DNA of 36,222 bases from Solirubrobacterales bacterium. GTDB taxonomy: Bacteria; Actinomycetota; Thermoleophilia; Solirubrobacterales; Solirubrobacteraceae. The stretch lies in contig JAFASQ010000152.1 of NCBI GenBank assembly GCA_019244395.1, positions 1-36,222 of the forward strand, given 5' to 3'. Within the stretch, counting starts at the first letter, position 1; the number at the start of each line of letters is the position of its first letter. Of this stretch, positions 1 to 7,874 are shown piece by piece. A program made the position numbers and the translations under genes. The notes beneath the pieces were generated by a model, which saw nothing but the letters and a program-made list of their open reading frames with translations, ran no database searches and had not been told where the DNA came from.

Positions 1-133
1 GCGCGATCGGATTCGGCTCGGGCAATCCGCGGCGCCGCGCGGGCACCTCGCTCGCGCGGCGCGGTCGCTCGCCGGCGGGCGGCAGCACAACGCTGCGCTG
101 CCGGACGATCACATAATTGAGCTGGGCGTGCAT
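1..133 (-). CDS. Small protein of unknown function, N-terminus only (runs off left edge)
   Basis: An ATG at 133-131 on the minus strand is preceded by a consensus AGGAGG four bases upstream, and the frame stays open for 44 codons to the window edge. The peptide begins MHAQLNYVIVRQRSVVL and continues with an Arg/Pro-rich stretch. I have a vague memory of short actinobacterial proteins opening with M-x-x-QLNY followed by a basic segment, but no function is known to me. The excellent ribosome binding site is the main support. The C-terminus is not visible, so length and topology cannot be judged. Confidence 0.55.
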   Translation of the reverse strand, partial: MHAQLNYVIVRQRSVVLPPAGERPRRASEVPARRRGLPEPNPIA

Positions 134-301
134 CGAGCCTCCTGAAAAGCCACTTGGTAGATGCGCCCAAGCTAGGCGTAAGCACGCCCGCTGCCATCGG
201 GCAGGTGCCCGATCTTCGGGCTTAACCCACCCCGATGACCGCTTAGATGCGGCGCTGGGAAGGCGTCACCGGCGTCAGACGCAGCGGGGACCCGCCCGTC
301 G
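134..301. other. Intergenic stretch with no gene seen
   Basis: Between the left-edge gene and the regulator remnant at 302-600 I see no convincing gene. Frames on both strands are Arg/Pro/Ser-rich without recognisable motifs. The stretch next to 134 presumably holds the promoter of the left-edge gene, but no clear hexamers stand out. The stretch 601-727, on the other side of the remnant, is similarly featureless; it contains a short imperfect repeat around 664-700 in which the sequence GCCGAGCTGACGGGG is partly reiterated. Confidence 0.4.
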
Positions 302-600
302 CCGGGGTTACTCCATCCACTTCGGGCACGGGAAGGAATCGCCTCCGCGCGCGAGTTCGGGGTCGAGCGCCAAGGCGGCGATGTCCTTCCCGCCAGACTG
401 GCCCACCGTTTGCTCCAGGTCGGGCGCTGGCGCGAAGCCGAGCCTCTGATAGAGGAGGTGATCGATGGCTCTCCGACCGGGGTGAGCGCGGGGTGGGCGT
501 ACCGATCGCTTGGGTATCTTCGGGCCGAGCGGGGAGAACTGGATGCTGCGGCGCGGGCGCTCACCCAGGCCGAGGGGCACGTTGACTCCTCAGCGTGCGA
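302..600 (+). pseudogene. Remnant of a LuxR-type AAA ATPase regulator (helical-repeat segment)
   Basis: One plus-strand frame reads without a stop from about 302 into the 590s. It encodes peptide typical of the helical, TPR-like middle of large AAA/LuxR regulators: AREFGVERQGGDVL, then LLQVGRWREAEPLIEEV, then YLRAERGELDAAARALTQAE. The repeating pattern of a Leu-rich helix, GRW-x-EAE, and RGELDAA is characteristic of these proteins, two full-length members of which lie at 18-24 kb. There is no Walker motif upstream and no HTH downstream. After about 600 the frame becomes Pro/Arg-rich and unrelated. It is therefore a decayed internal fragment of roughly 100 residues out of about 900. Confidence 0.55.
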
Positions 601-727
601 CGCGGTTCAGCCGAGACGAGGCCCACCACCTGGCCGAATATGGCGCCGGCCTGGTCCCGCGCTGACGGGGCCGCCGAGCTGACGGGGGCCGCTGAGCTGC
701 GGCGGCCACCGTCTACGTCACCGACGG

Positions 728-1408
728 TCACATGGGCAGCTCCGCGCCGGCCCGCTCCGCGACCATGTACGTGGCATACCACTGGGGCCAGTCCGCGTCC
801 GCCTGGCCGGTCCGCCGCTCGTGCTCGGCGTGGGCCGCCTCGGCGCGTCTCATCGCGCCGGCAAGGTCGCTTGACGAGGCGAAAGTCGTCTCGCTGGCAT
901 CGACGCGCCCGGGAAGCCGGCTCGTGATCTCCTGCAAAAGCCACCGGTTGCCGTCCGGGTCGTTGAACGTCGCGAAAGAGCTGTAGGTCCGGTGGTCGGG
1001 CGCGGGCCCGCTGACCTGCCCACTCGCCCCGGCAGGCTGGAACTGCGCCCCCGGGGCTTCGGGATGAAACACCTCGCCGACCTCCGCGCCACGGGCCACG
1101 AGCTCGGCACGAGCAGCCTCGATGTCCGAGACGATCAGGTACAGGTTCTCGGCCGATCCTGGGGCCGCCGACGTCATGCCGGTGCCGAACTGGATCGAGG
1201 CCGGCGAGCCGGGCGGGGTCAACTGCACGACCCTGACGCCGTTGTCGAAGGAGAAGTCTGCGTCGAGCCGCCAGCCGAGCCGTTCGTAGAACGCCTTCGC
1301 GCGGTCGACGTCCGAAACCGGGATGACGACCACCTCGAGTTTCAGGTCGACGTTCTCAACGGGTTCGGCGGGCGCCCCCGCGCCGCTGGGAGCTTCTGTG
1401 GTGCTCAT
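728..1408 (-). CDS. VOC-superfamily (glyoxalase/bleomycin-resistance-like) protein with C-terminal tail module
   Basis: A 226-residue protein. The start at 1408 is chosen because GAGGAGG lies just upstream and MSTTEA begins the plausible protein; an upstream in-frame extension looks non-coding. Residues about 20-160 form a vicinal-oxygen-chelate domain: LKLEVVVIPVSDVDRAKAFY, then ERLGWRLDADF, a second half with NLYLIVSDIEAARAELVARG, and a terminal FNDPDGNRWLLQE. Residues about 175-226 are an added helical tail ending in DWPQWYATYMVAERAG; a related tail survives as a remnant at 6677-6879. VOC proteins act as metal-dependent lyases, dioxygenases or ligand-binding proteins, and the substrate cannot be inferred here. 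A copy of the window's shared 22-bp upstream element ends 51 nt before the start. It is probably monocistronic. Confidence 0.88.
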   Translation of the reverse strand: MSTTEAPSGAGAPAEPVENVDLKLEVVVIPVSDVDRAKAFYERLGWRLDADFSFDNGVRVVQLTPPGSPASIQFGTGMTSAAPGSAENLYLIVSDIEAARAELVARGAEVGEVFHPEAPGAQFQPAGASGQVSGPAPDHRTYSSFATFNDPDGNRWLLQEITSRLPGRVDASETTFASSSDLAGAMRRAEAAHAEHERRTGQADADWPQWYATYMVAERAGAELPM

Positions 1409-1459
1409 GGCTACCTCCTCGGGGTCGTGTCGCGATGAGCTTCCCGCCTTCATCGAGTG

Positions 1460-1481
1460 CTCGCGCCAGGGGAGCCCCTGG
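1460..1481 (-). promoter_or_regulatory. Shared 22-bp upstream element, copy 1 (VOC gene)
   Basis: Reading on the minus strand, the element starts CCAGGGG and ends CTGGCGCGAG. It lies 51 nt upstream of the VOC start codon and points toward it. It is the most divergent copy in the right half (CTGG for CGGG, final G for C) but keeps the fixed 22-nt length. Its left part, CCAGGGGCTCCCCTGG, is also almost palindromic. Function is inferred only from recurrence and position. Confidence 0.5.
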
Positions 1482-1525
1482 TCGGGTGCCTGGTCAGCTG
1501 CGACGGCGAGGGAGCGCTCTGATGG

Positions 1526-3817
1526 TCATGCGACGCCGCGCTCGTGCCGCTGATCGACCCGGTCGGCGAGCGCGATGCGGTAGGCAGCCGCGAGTCGGTC
1601 GAGCGCTGCCTCCCAGCTTCGGCCGCGCACGGCGCTCAGCGCGCCCCGACGAATGCGCTCGGATAGCCGTGGAGTGCTCGTCAACGACACCACGGCGTCT
1701 GCGAGGGCACTGACCCCGGGGGCCGCGAGCAGCCCAGTCTCGCCGTGCTCGATCAGGCAGGCGGGGCCGCCGCGGCCGACGGCGACCACCGGCAGCCCGC
1801 TGGCCTGGGCCTCGAGAATCACCTGGCCGAACGTCTCGGTGGTGCTGGCGAACAGGAAGACGTCTGCGCTGGCGTAGGCCCTAGCCAGGGTGTCGCCCGA
1901 AAGCCAGCCGAGGAACGTCGCCCGGTCGCCAAGGCGCTCGCGAAGGAGGCCCTCCTCCGGACCACCGCCGGCGAGCACCAGGTGCAGGCGAGGGTCCCGG
2001 CAGTGGGCCTCCAGGAAGGCGTCGGCGAGCAGGTCCACGCCCTTCTCCTTGCTCAGACGGCCCGCATACAGGACGCTTACCTCGCCCGGAAGCAGCGCAG
2101 CGTCCCGAAGCCCCGGATCGAATCGGCGAACGTCGACGCCGCGATCCCAGCGGTGGATCCGCTCGGGCTCGATTCCCAGCTCGCCCAGGCGCTGGTCGCT
2201 GGCCGGGCTCGGCGAGAGCACCAACTCGCACGCACGGTAGAACCCGCCCAGTGCCCGGTCGGCCAGCACCCCCACCTGGAGCTGTCCGGTCCGCAGGGCG
2301 GCGTAGGCGCCGAACTCGGTGTGGTAGCTACCGACGCACGGGAGCTCGAGCATCCGGGAGAGGAGCCAGGCCGCGATGCCGGCGGGGCCGGGGGAACACA
2401 CGTGCACGACGTCGTAGCGGCCCTCGGCCAGCGCCTCCACGATGGCGGGAACGGTGGGAACCCCGATCTGGAGCCCAGGGTAGAACGGGATGTCGAGCTC
2501 GGCCACGGCGCTGAGGCGGCGATCGACGTCGGCGTCGGTGCCGATTACCTCCACGTCGAAGCCGCGAACCCCGTGGCCGCGGATCTGTTGGATCGTGTGC
2601 GTGACCCCGTGCATCCCGCCGATGCCGTCCACGACCAGCGCCACACGCGGCCGGTCGCCGTCGCTGTGGGTCAGCTTGTTCTTCTCGCGTCCCAGGAACG
2701 CGGCCGCGACGCCGTAAGGAATGGCCGGCATGCAGGCATCGAACAGTGCGAGGGCGGCGCGGCGGGCATCCGGCGTGCCGCGTTCGAGGCTCCTCACGGT
2801 GCCGTGCACCACGCCGGCCAGCTTGCGCTCGTGGACACGGCGGCCCCGCCGATCGAGATCGGCGTGGGTCAGCTCGCCCTCCTGGAGGTGGTAGAGCAGC
2901 TCGTGCTCGTCGATGTCGAGCTCCATCGAATAGAGCCAAGCGCGCAGCAGGGCGAGCGCATCCCCCGCGGCGAGGTCAGCCCCGCCGCTCCCGTGCCGCA
3001 CATCGCCGTCCCTCATCACGCGTTCGACGATTCGCAGCACGGTCGCGGGATTAACCTGCCCGCCCGTCCCGCCCGCACGGGCGGGCGCGTCGCGCTCCCC
3101 GAGTGAGCGGACGGCCAGCGCCATCGCGGCGTGCGCCCACTTGGCGGCGCTGCCCTGCTGGCCGTGGGCGGAGACTCGTCCCGCCCGTATGTGGGCGAGG
3201 AACTCCGCCGGTGTGTGGGCGCGCGGCGTTTCGGTGAACGTGCGGCCGACATCGATTCCGGCGTGGTCATCGGATCCCCCGATGGCGGTTCCCCCGTGGG
3301 TCTCGATGTATACGAACGCCGGCAGATTCAGTTCCTTGGCGCGCGAGCCGTTCCGGGTCTCCCAGATCGGGAAGAGCTCGGCCAGGCGTCGGCGGTGGCG
3401 CGCGGTGAGCGGCGCGGCCACCGCATAGAACGGGTGGGCGAGCGCGGCGGCGATCTCGTGCTCGTCCAGGTATGCCGCGCACGTCTCGACGTCGTCGCGG
3501 AGGGCTTGGAGGGACTCGTGCTGATCCGGGGTGATGCCATAGCAGAGGACATGCACGGCCTGCGATTCGCCCTTGAAGCCGGCGGTCAGCTCCTCGGAGA
3601 TGAACGTGTCGGGCAGGTGATCGAGCGATAACGCGCCATCGATCGTGTCGTGGTCGGTGATCGTCACGAAGTCCATGCCCCGGGCCTTGGCCAGCTCGTA
3701 GACCTCAAGCGGGTCGGTGGCGCATTCGGGGATGCTCAGCATCCGCTGCACCCCCAACCTGGAGACTGCTGACGCCGACGAATGGACGTGGAGGTCGGCG
3801 CGGCTCGTTTTGTTCAT
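1526..3817 (-). CDS. PHP-domain / GT4 glycosyltransferase fusion protein
   Basis: A 763-residue two-domain protein. The N-terminal PHP metal-dependent phosphoesterase domain has its ligand motifs: H10-x-H12 in LHVHSS, TDHD at 54-57, H89, H128 in LAHPF and SDDH at 182-185. Residues about 240-385 are an alpha-helical linker. From about 390 comes a GT-B fold, family-4-type glycosyltransferase: VDGIGGMHGVTHTIQ, GSYHTEFGAY near 497-505, YAGRLSKEKGVDLL near 584-597, and the nucleotide-sugar site ETFGQVILEAQASGLPVV at 661-678 (E-x7-E). GT4 enzymes of this kind transfer hexoses from nucleotide sugars to lipids or glycans, and the PHP part may hydrolyse a phosphate ester. The ATG at 3817 lacks a strong ribosome site; a TTG seven codons upstream is possible. 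It is divergent from a GH31 gene, which suggests a glycan role. Confidence 0.9.
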   Translation of the reverse strand: MNKTSRADLHVHSSASAVSRLGVQRMLSIPECATDPLEVYELAKARGMDFVTITDHDTIDGALSLDHLPDTFISEELTAGFKGESQAVHVLCYGITPDQHESLQALRDDVETCAAYLDEHEIAAALAHPFYAVAAPLTARHRRRLAELFPIWETRNGSRAKELNLPAFVYIETHGGTAIGGSDDHAGIDVGRTFTETPRAHTPAEFLAHIRAGRVSAHGQQGSAAKWAHAAMALAVRSLGERDAPARAGGTGGQVNPATVLRIVERVMRDGDVRHGSGGADLAAGDALALLRAWLYSMELDIDEHELLYHLQEGELTHADLDRRGRRVHERKLAGVVHGTVRSLERGTPDARRAALALFDACMPAIPYGVAAAFLGREKNKLTHSDGDRPRVALVVDGIGGMHGVTHTIQQIRGHGVRGFDVEVIGTDADVDRRLSAVAELDIPFYPGLQIGVPTVPAIVEALAEGRYDVVHVCSPGPAGIAAWLLSRMLELPCVGSYHTEFGAYAALRTGQLQVGVLADRALGGFYRACELVLSPSPASDQRLGELGIEPERIHRWDRGVDVRRFDPGLRDAALLPGEVSVLYAGRLSKEKGVDLLADAFLEAHCRDPRLHLVLAGGGPEEGLLRERLGDRATFLGWLSGDTLARAYASADVFLFASTTETFGQVILEAQASGLPVVAVGRGGPACLIEHGETGLLAAPGVSALADAVVSLTSTPRLSERIRRGALSAVRGRSWEAALDRLAAAYRIALADRVDQRHERGVA

Positions 3818-3929
3818 GGCGTCAGGATCACCCTGCAAACTGCCAGATTCGTGAAGAACGAGGTCACGTCCTGTGACGATTTGGTTACGGGGGCATGGGA
3901 TCGCGGACAGTTAGGAGAACCTTGGTGGC

Positions 3930-6170
3930 ATGTCCGTCCCGAGACCGCGGAGCGCCGATGCCGTCGTGCTGCGGCGCGGCACGCTCGAGGTCGAGGTAGC
4001 CCTCCGGCCGTTCGAGATCATCGTCCGCCGGGGTCACCGGCGGCTCATCCGCTCGCTGGGCGCCTGGCTAGCCGACGGCACCGTCCACGACCACTTCATC
4101 CAGCTCACCGAGGGGGTGGTGGCGCGAGAGGAGCTGGCGCCTTTCGAGCGGGCGCTGTCCGCCGCGGTCCTGCGCCGCACGGACGAGGGGCTCACGCTTG
4201 TGCTCGAGTGCAGCGGAGGCCGGCGAGCGCGACTGGAGGTGCGCGTCCCGGAAGCCGACTGCGTCAGCCTCGAGCTCTACGCCGAAGACGATCCGCTCAG
4301 GAGTGCGCTCGACTGGCGGCGGCGCGCGGACGAGCGCTTCGTGGGGCTGGGCGCCCGGCACTCCACCCAGCTCGACCAGGCGGGCAGGAGCGTCCAACTT
4401 GGCGCCGATCGCCGCTACACCGGTCCCGATTGTCCGGCCGAGCTGCTTGCCGGCGGCGGCATCCCCCAGGGGGACTGCGCGCCGGTTCCGTGGCTCCAGT
4501 CGAGCCGCGGGTACGCGCTCTGGCTGCGCTCGGAGGCGAACGGAATCCGCTTTGACCTGGCCAGCGAGCGGGTGTCGGTGTCGACGCGCTCGAGCGCCGG
4601 GCCGCTGTCGCTCAAGGTCTTCTGCCACCCCACTCCGGCGGCGCGGCTGCGCGCCTTTTGCCGCCTGACCGGCTTCCCCGCCGTCCTACCCGAATGGGGC
4701 TACGGATTCTGGAAGAGCCGCGACGTGTACGAGCACCAGGACGACGTGCGAGACGACTTCGAGGGCATGCGCCGGCACGACATCCCGCTTGACGCGGTCG
4801 TGATCGACTCGCCCTGGGCCACCCAGTACAACACCTGGGAGTTCAACCCGCACCAGTTTCCCGACGCCCCGGGGCTGATCAGTGACATGCGGTTGGACGG
4901 CGTGCGCACGGTGGTGTGGGTCACGCCGTGGGTCAACCTCGATTCCCGCGATGGGCAGATCCCGCCCCAGCCCGACTCCGAGCGGCTCCATTGGGAGCCC
5001 GCGTCGAACTACGCGCCGGGTGCCGCCGCCGGGCACTTCGTCACCGACCAGGACGGGGAACCCTTCGTGACCCAATGGTGGATGGGGACCGGCTCGCCGG
5101 TCGACTTCACGAGCCCAGCCGCGGAGGAATGGTGGCGAGCGCAAGCGCGGGACGTGCTGGAGCTGGGCGTGGAGGGAATCAAGGCCGACGACGGCGAGGG
5201 CTACTACCTGCCCGAGCACGTCCGGTTCGCCGACGGCCGGTCCGGGGCACAGGCGGCGTGGTCGAACGGCCGGCTTCATCGCGAATGCCTGCAGCGCGCG
5301 CTCGATGAGTCCCATCCGGGGCGGGGCGTCGTGTTCGGGCGCAGCGGATGGTCCGGGCAGCACGCCACGGGCGTCACCTGGGGCGGCGATCAGGCGTCAG
5401 ACTTCTGGTCGCTGCGCGTGCTCCTCGTGGCCACGCTGTCAGCCGCCTGCAGCGGCGTCTCGAACTGGTCGCACGACATCGGCGGGTACCTCGGGCACCG
5501 GTTGGTCGAGCGCTGCCCGTCCGAGCTGCTCGTGCGCTGGCTTCAGTTCGGTTGCTTCACCCCGCTCATGCACGCGCACGGCCGGATGCCGCAGGAGCCC
5601 TGGCACTACTCCGAGCGCGTGCTCGGGCTGTATCGCGCCTACGTCCTGCTGCACGAGCAGCTCGTGCCCTACGTGCGGGCCGCCGCGCTCACCGCGGCGC
5701 GCACCGGGCTGCCGATCATCCGACCGCTGTGTCTGACCGATCCGACCGATCCGCGCGCCTGGTCGATCGGCGACGCCTACGGTTACGGCCCGGCGCTCTG
5801 GGTCGCGCCGGTGCTCGAAGACAAAGCGCGCGAGCGAGAGGTGGCGCTGCCGCACGGCGATTGGATCGAGACCTGGTCGGGCCGGCGGGTGCGCGGCGGC
5901 GGCCCGGAGGTCGTGGTCGAGGCGCCGCTCGAGCGCATCCCGGTGTGGGTCCGGGCCGGCTCGATCATCGTGACTTATCCGTCCTGGCACGTGGCGCGCG
6001 GACTGGGCGACGTGGCGGAGTCCGAGCGGCCGCTGGTGGCGACGCTGTGGGGCGAGCCGCGCGCGGGTCGGGCGGCAGTGGGGCTGGCCGACGGGACGTG
6101 GATCGCCTGGCGCCGGGGTGAGTGGTCGGTGGTGCCGAGACGCGAAATCTCATTCCGCGAGGTGCGATGA
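3930..6170 (+). CDS. Glycoside hydrolase family 31 (alpha-glucosidase/alpha-xylosidase type)
   Basis: A 746-residue protein with GH31 architecture. Residues about 10-240 are an N-terminal beta-sandwich (GLGARHSTQLDQ near 139-150). The barrel begins at WGYGFWKSRDVYEHQDDV near 256-273, followed by LDAVVIDSPW and VVWVTPWV. GIKADDGEGY near 416-425 gives the presumed nucleophile D420, and TWGGDQASDFW near 483-493 gives the presumed acid/base D487. A C-terminal beta domain follows (PVWVRAGSIIV). GH31 enzymes retain configuration and act on alpha-linked glucose or xylose. No signal peptide is visible, so it is probably cytoplasmic. AGGAGA precedes the start by about 11 nt. It is divergent from the PHP-GT4 gene across a 112-nt spacer. 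Confidence 0.93.
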   Translation: MSVPRPRSADAVVLRRGTLEVEVALRPFEIIVRRGHRRLIRSLGAWLADGTVHDHFIQLTEGVVAREELAPFERALSAAVLRRTDEGLTLVLECSGGRRARLEVRVPEADCVSLELYAEDDPLRSALDWRRRADERFVGLGARHSTQLDQAGRSVQLGADRRYTGPDCPAELLAGGGIPQGDCAPVPWLQSSRGYALWLRSEANGIRFDLASERVSVSTRSSAGPLSLKVFCHPTPAARLRAFCRLTGFPAVLPEWGYGFWKSRDVYEHQDDVRDDFEGMRRHDIPLDAVVIDSPWATQYNTWEFNPHQFPDAPGLISDMRLDGVRTVVWVTPWVNLDSRDGQIPPQPDSERLHWEPASNYAPGAAAGHFVTDQDGEPFVTQWWMGTGSPVDFTSPAAEEWWRAQARDVLELGVEGIKADDGEGYYLPEHVRFADGRSGAQAAWSNGRLHRECLQRALDESHPGRGVVFGRSGWSGQHATGVTWGGDQASDFWSLRVLLVATLSAACSGVSNWSHDIGGYLGHRLVERCPSELLVRWLQFGCFTPLMHAHGRMPQEPWHYSERVLGLYRAYVLLHEQLVPYVRAAALTAARTGLPIIRPLCLTDPTDPRAWSIGDAYGYGPALWVAPVLEDKAREREVALPHGDWIETWSGRRVRGGGPEVVVEAPLERIPVWVRAGSIIVTYPSWHVARGLGDVAESERPLVATLWGEPRAGRAAVGLADGTWIAWRRGEWSVVPRREISFREVR

Positions 6171-6182
6171 TCAGGGCGCGCC

Positions 6183-6204
6183 GACGCGGGTCAGGCCGCG
6201 CGTC
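6183..6204 (+). terminator. Possible terminator after the GH31 gene
   Basis: Twelve bases after the GH31 stop codon, GACGCG pairs with CGCGTC across a 10-nt loop, and TCTGTTTAT follows at once. The stem is only six pairs and the T tract is interrupted, so this is a moderate candidate for intrinsic termination. It lies where a terminator would be expected, because the next gene is small and apparently unrelated. Confidence 0.35.
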
Positions 6205-6215
6205 TCTGTTTATCG

Positions 6216-6533
6216 GTGCCCTCCGCGGTTAGCAGCCGGGCTACGCATGCAGGAAACGCAATGCTCCGTAGTGCCAATAGCTGCCTAGCGGCGGATGCTC
6301 GCGCCGCAGCGAACGCCGTTACTCCGGTAGATCAAGTCGGTGTGTATCTGACCGACGAGGTCTTCCTGTACCGAGTCGTCGACCTGCCGGTGATCGCGTC
6401 GGGTGAGATGGTCGACCTCGAGGACTGCTACTGGCTCGATGTCGTGCGGGTTCCAATGAACGCTCTCAAAGCGCGGCGACTTCGAGTCGTGACGCCACGG
6501 CGTGCCGGCGCAAGCTCAGGCGCCGGCGAGTGA
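6216..6533 (+). CDS. Small conserved-looking protein, function unknown
   Basis: The frame encodes up to 105 residues. The central part is protein-like: VGVYLTDEVFLYRVVDLP, then ASGEMVDLEDCYWLDVVRVP, then LKARRLRVVTP. This alternation of beta-strand-like hydrophobic residues with acidic turns suggests a small beta-rich domain of about 60 residues. The first 40 residues are Ala/Arg-rich and unconvincing, so translation may start later: an ATG at 6261 removes 15 residues, and a start nearer the VGVYL segment is possible. No ribosome site clearly decides this. I do not recognise the family well enough to give a function. It sits alone between the GH31 gene and a minus-strand remnant. Confidence 0.5.
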   Translation: MPSAVSSRATHAGNAMLRSANSCLAADARAAANAVTPVDQVGVYLTDEVFLYRVVDLPVIASGEMVDLEDCYWLDVVRVPMNALKARRLRVVTPRRAGASSGAGE

Positions 6534-6676
6534 TTCGACGAGACGCCGGCCGAGGGACCGCTCGAGGTCGCTGTCGGTGTTCAAATCGAGGCGCCTCGAG
6601 CCGGGCGGAAACTGGCTGGCGGCGGGTTAGGTGACGCGGGAATTCCTCAAGGGAGCGGGTGGCTAGCGTCTGGCCG

Positions 6677-6879
6677 TCAGGCGGGCGGCACGACGACGTG
6701 CTTGACCTCGGCCATGTAGCGACCAGCGGCGGCGGCCTCTCCTCGGTGCTCCCGCTCTTGCGAGCCTGGGCGTATGCGGCATACCAGTCCCACCAGTTGT
6801 GCGGCGGCGCGACCGCCTCGAACTCGCCGTGATGCAGGAACGTTTCGTGGAGCAGGTCGGCCGGGGACGCGACGTCCAT
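6677..6879 (-). pseudogene. Frameshifted remnant of a VOC-type C-terminal tail module
   Basis: On the minus strand an ATG at 6879 opens MDVASPADLLHETFLHHG, followed by FEAVAPPHNWWDWYAAY and ARKSGSTEE. The frame then turns to Arg/Pro nonsense. Shifting the frame after the two Glu codons (an extra AG near 6737) restores AAAAGRYMAEVKHVVVPPA and a stop at 6677. Together these give a coherent peptide of about 66 residues. As I recall, such segments occur behind VOC-domain proteins in actinobacteria, and the W-x-x-WYA-x-Y motif resembles the tail of the intact VOC gene at 728-1408. The whole VOC domain is absent here. It could be a tiny gene broken by one indel or the last part of a lost larger gene. 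Confidence 0.6.
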
Positions 6880-6913
6880 GCTGTCGTCCCATTCCTGTGA
6901 GAGGCTTGGCGGT

Positions 6914-7750
6914 ATGCCGTGGTACCCGGATCTCTTCTCGGCTTCGGTCCTCGAGCGGATTCGAAGCCAAGCCGCCGACGCCCGTGCGGCTGCGCCGGTG
7001 CCGTACTTCGATGGGATCACGTCCGGCGAGACCGACGCGCTGATCGGCTCCTTCACCGCCGAGCCGGAGCTCCATCATCCCGTCCGCGGGCGCGTCAGGG
7101 GACGTCGGGCCTTCGAGCGGTTCGTGACCGATATCAACGCTTGGCTGACCGCGCGCCACGCTGAGTTCAGTCCGGTGGAGCGGATCCTCACGCCGCGACG
7201 TACGATCGAAGAGACGATCATGACGCTCGACGCCGAGAGAGGTCGCGTTGAGGTGCCGGTCGTGGTCGCGGCTGACCGCAACGATGACGGGCGCATCATC
7301 GAACTGCGGATCTACTGGAGCATGTGGCCGATTACCGGCGAGCACCACCACCGTGCGCCGCTACTCGAGCCAGAACCCGACCTTCGCGCGCCCGACGTCG
7401 TCGGCGACTATCAGCGCGCCCTCGCGGCGGGCGACGCCGAAGCCATCGTGGCGACATTTGAGCCCGACGCATACGTCCGCGAGCCCGCCGGCAGTGCATA
7501 TGTCCATCGCGGCCACGACGAGCTATTCGCGCTGTACCAGCGGTTCTTCTCAAACGGCGGCGGCGTTCTGCTCGAGCATTGCGCTCTCACCGACGACGAT
7601 CGTGTGTGCGCGCTGGAATACAACGTCCTTAGATGGGGCCGCGCCGAACTGTCACCGGAGGCCGGCCTCGCGGTGTATGTCCGTGGCCGCAGCGGAAAGC
7701 TCGCCAGTGCCCGCATCTACGACGACCTCGAGCCGCCGCTCGGGCGGTGA
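6914..7750 (+). CDS. Protein with two SnoaL-like (NTF2-fold) domains
   Basis: A 278-residue protein. The ATG at 6914 is preferred over one 12 codons upstream because GAGAGGC lies in the right place and MPWYPDLFSASVLERI is a sensible N-terminus. Residues about 20-150 form the first NTF2-like domain (YFDGITSGETDALIGSFTAE, HPVRGRVRGRRAFERFV, ELRIYWSMWPITG). Residues about 165-275 form the second (VVGDYQRALAAGDAEAIVA, TFEPDAYVREPAG, ELFALYQRFFSNGG, SARIYDD). Such folds make a cone-shaped pocket and serve as isomerases, hydrolases or binding proteins; no specific catalytic set is recognised. The 5' part of its upstream region is shared with the divergent remnant at 6677-6879. Confidence 0.85.
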   Translation: MPWYPDLFSASVLERIRSQAADARAAAPVPYFDGITSGETDALIGSFTAEPELHHPVRGRVRGRRAFERFVTDINAWLTARHAEFSPVERILTPRRTIEETIMTLDAERGRVEVPVVVAADRNDDGRIIELRIYWSMWPITGEHHHRAPLLEPEPDLRAPDVVGDYQRALAAGDAEAIVATFEPDAYVREPAGSAYVHRGHDELFALYQRFFSNGGGVLLEHCALTDDDRVCALEYNVLRWGRAELSPEAGLAVYVRGRSGKLASARIYDDLEPPLGR

Positions 7751-7777
7751 GGCGGAGGGCCTGGACCCGTACATCGA

Positions 7778-7799
7778 CCAGGGGATCCACGGGGGCGAC
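7778..7799 (+). promoter_or_regulatory. Shared 22-bp upstream element, copy 2 (flavoprotein operon)
   Basis: CCAGGGG, four bases, then ACGGGGGCGAC, preceded by ATCGA as in other copies. It matches the 22-bp consensus except for one G in place of C. It lies 75 nt upstream of the flavoprotein start codon and in the same orientation, in an otherwise non-coding gap. Confidence 0.6.
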
Positions 7800-7874
7800 C
7801 GGTCGCCGCGAGTGGGACGCTGACCATCGGCGGCCCCCAAGCTGCGACGCCACCAGCACGCGACGGAGGTAACG

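Noticed and set aside
1745-3106. A long plus-strand open frame of about 450 codons opposite the PHP-GT4 gene
   Set aside because: It is antisense to a protein with complete PHP and GT4 motifs; its composition (Gly/Ala/Glu/Arg with no motifs) is what the complementary strand of high-GC coding DNA gives.
3880-3905. TTACGGGGGCATG before GH31 as a copy of the 22-bp element
   Set aside because: Only the first part of the right block matches; the left block and GCGAC end are missing.
6852-6873. A ninth possible copy of the 22-bp element before the double SnoaL gene
   Set aside because: About 15 of 22 positions match and the distance (40 nt) fits, but it lies in the remnant's coding sequence and the conserved GGG-x-GCGAC pattern is broken.
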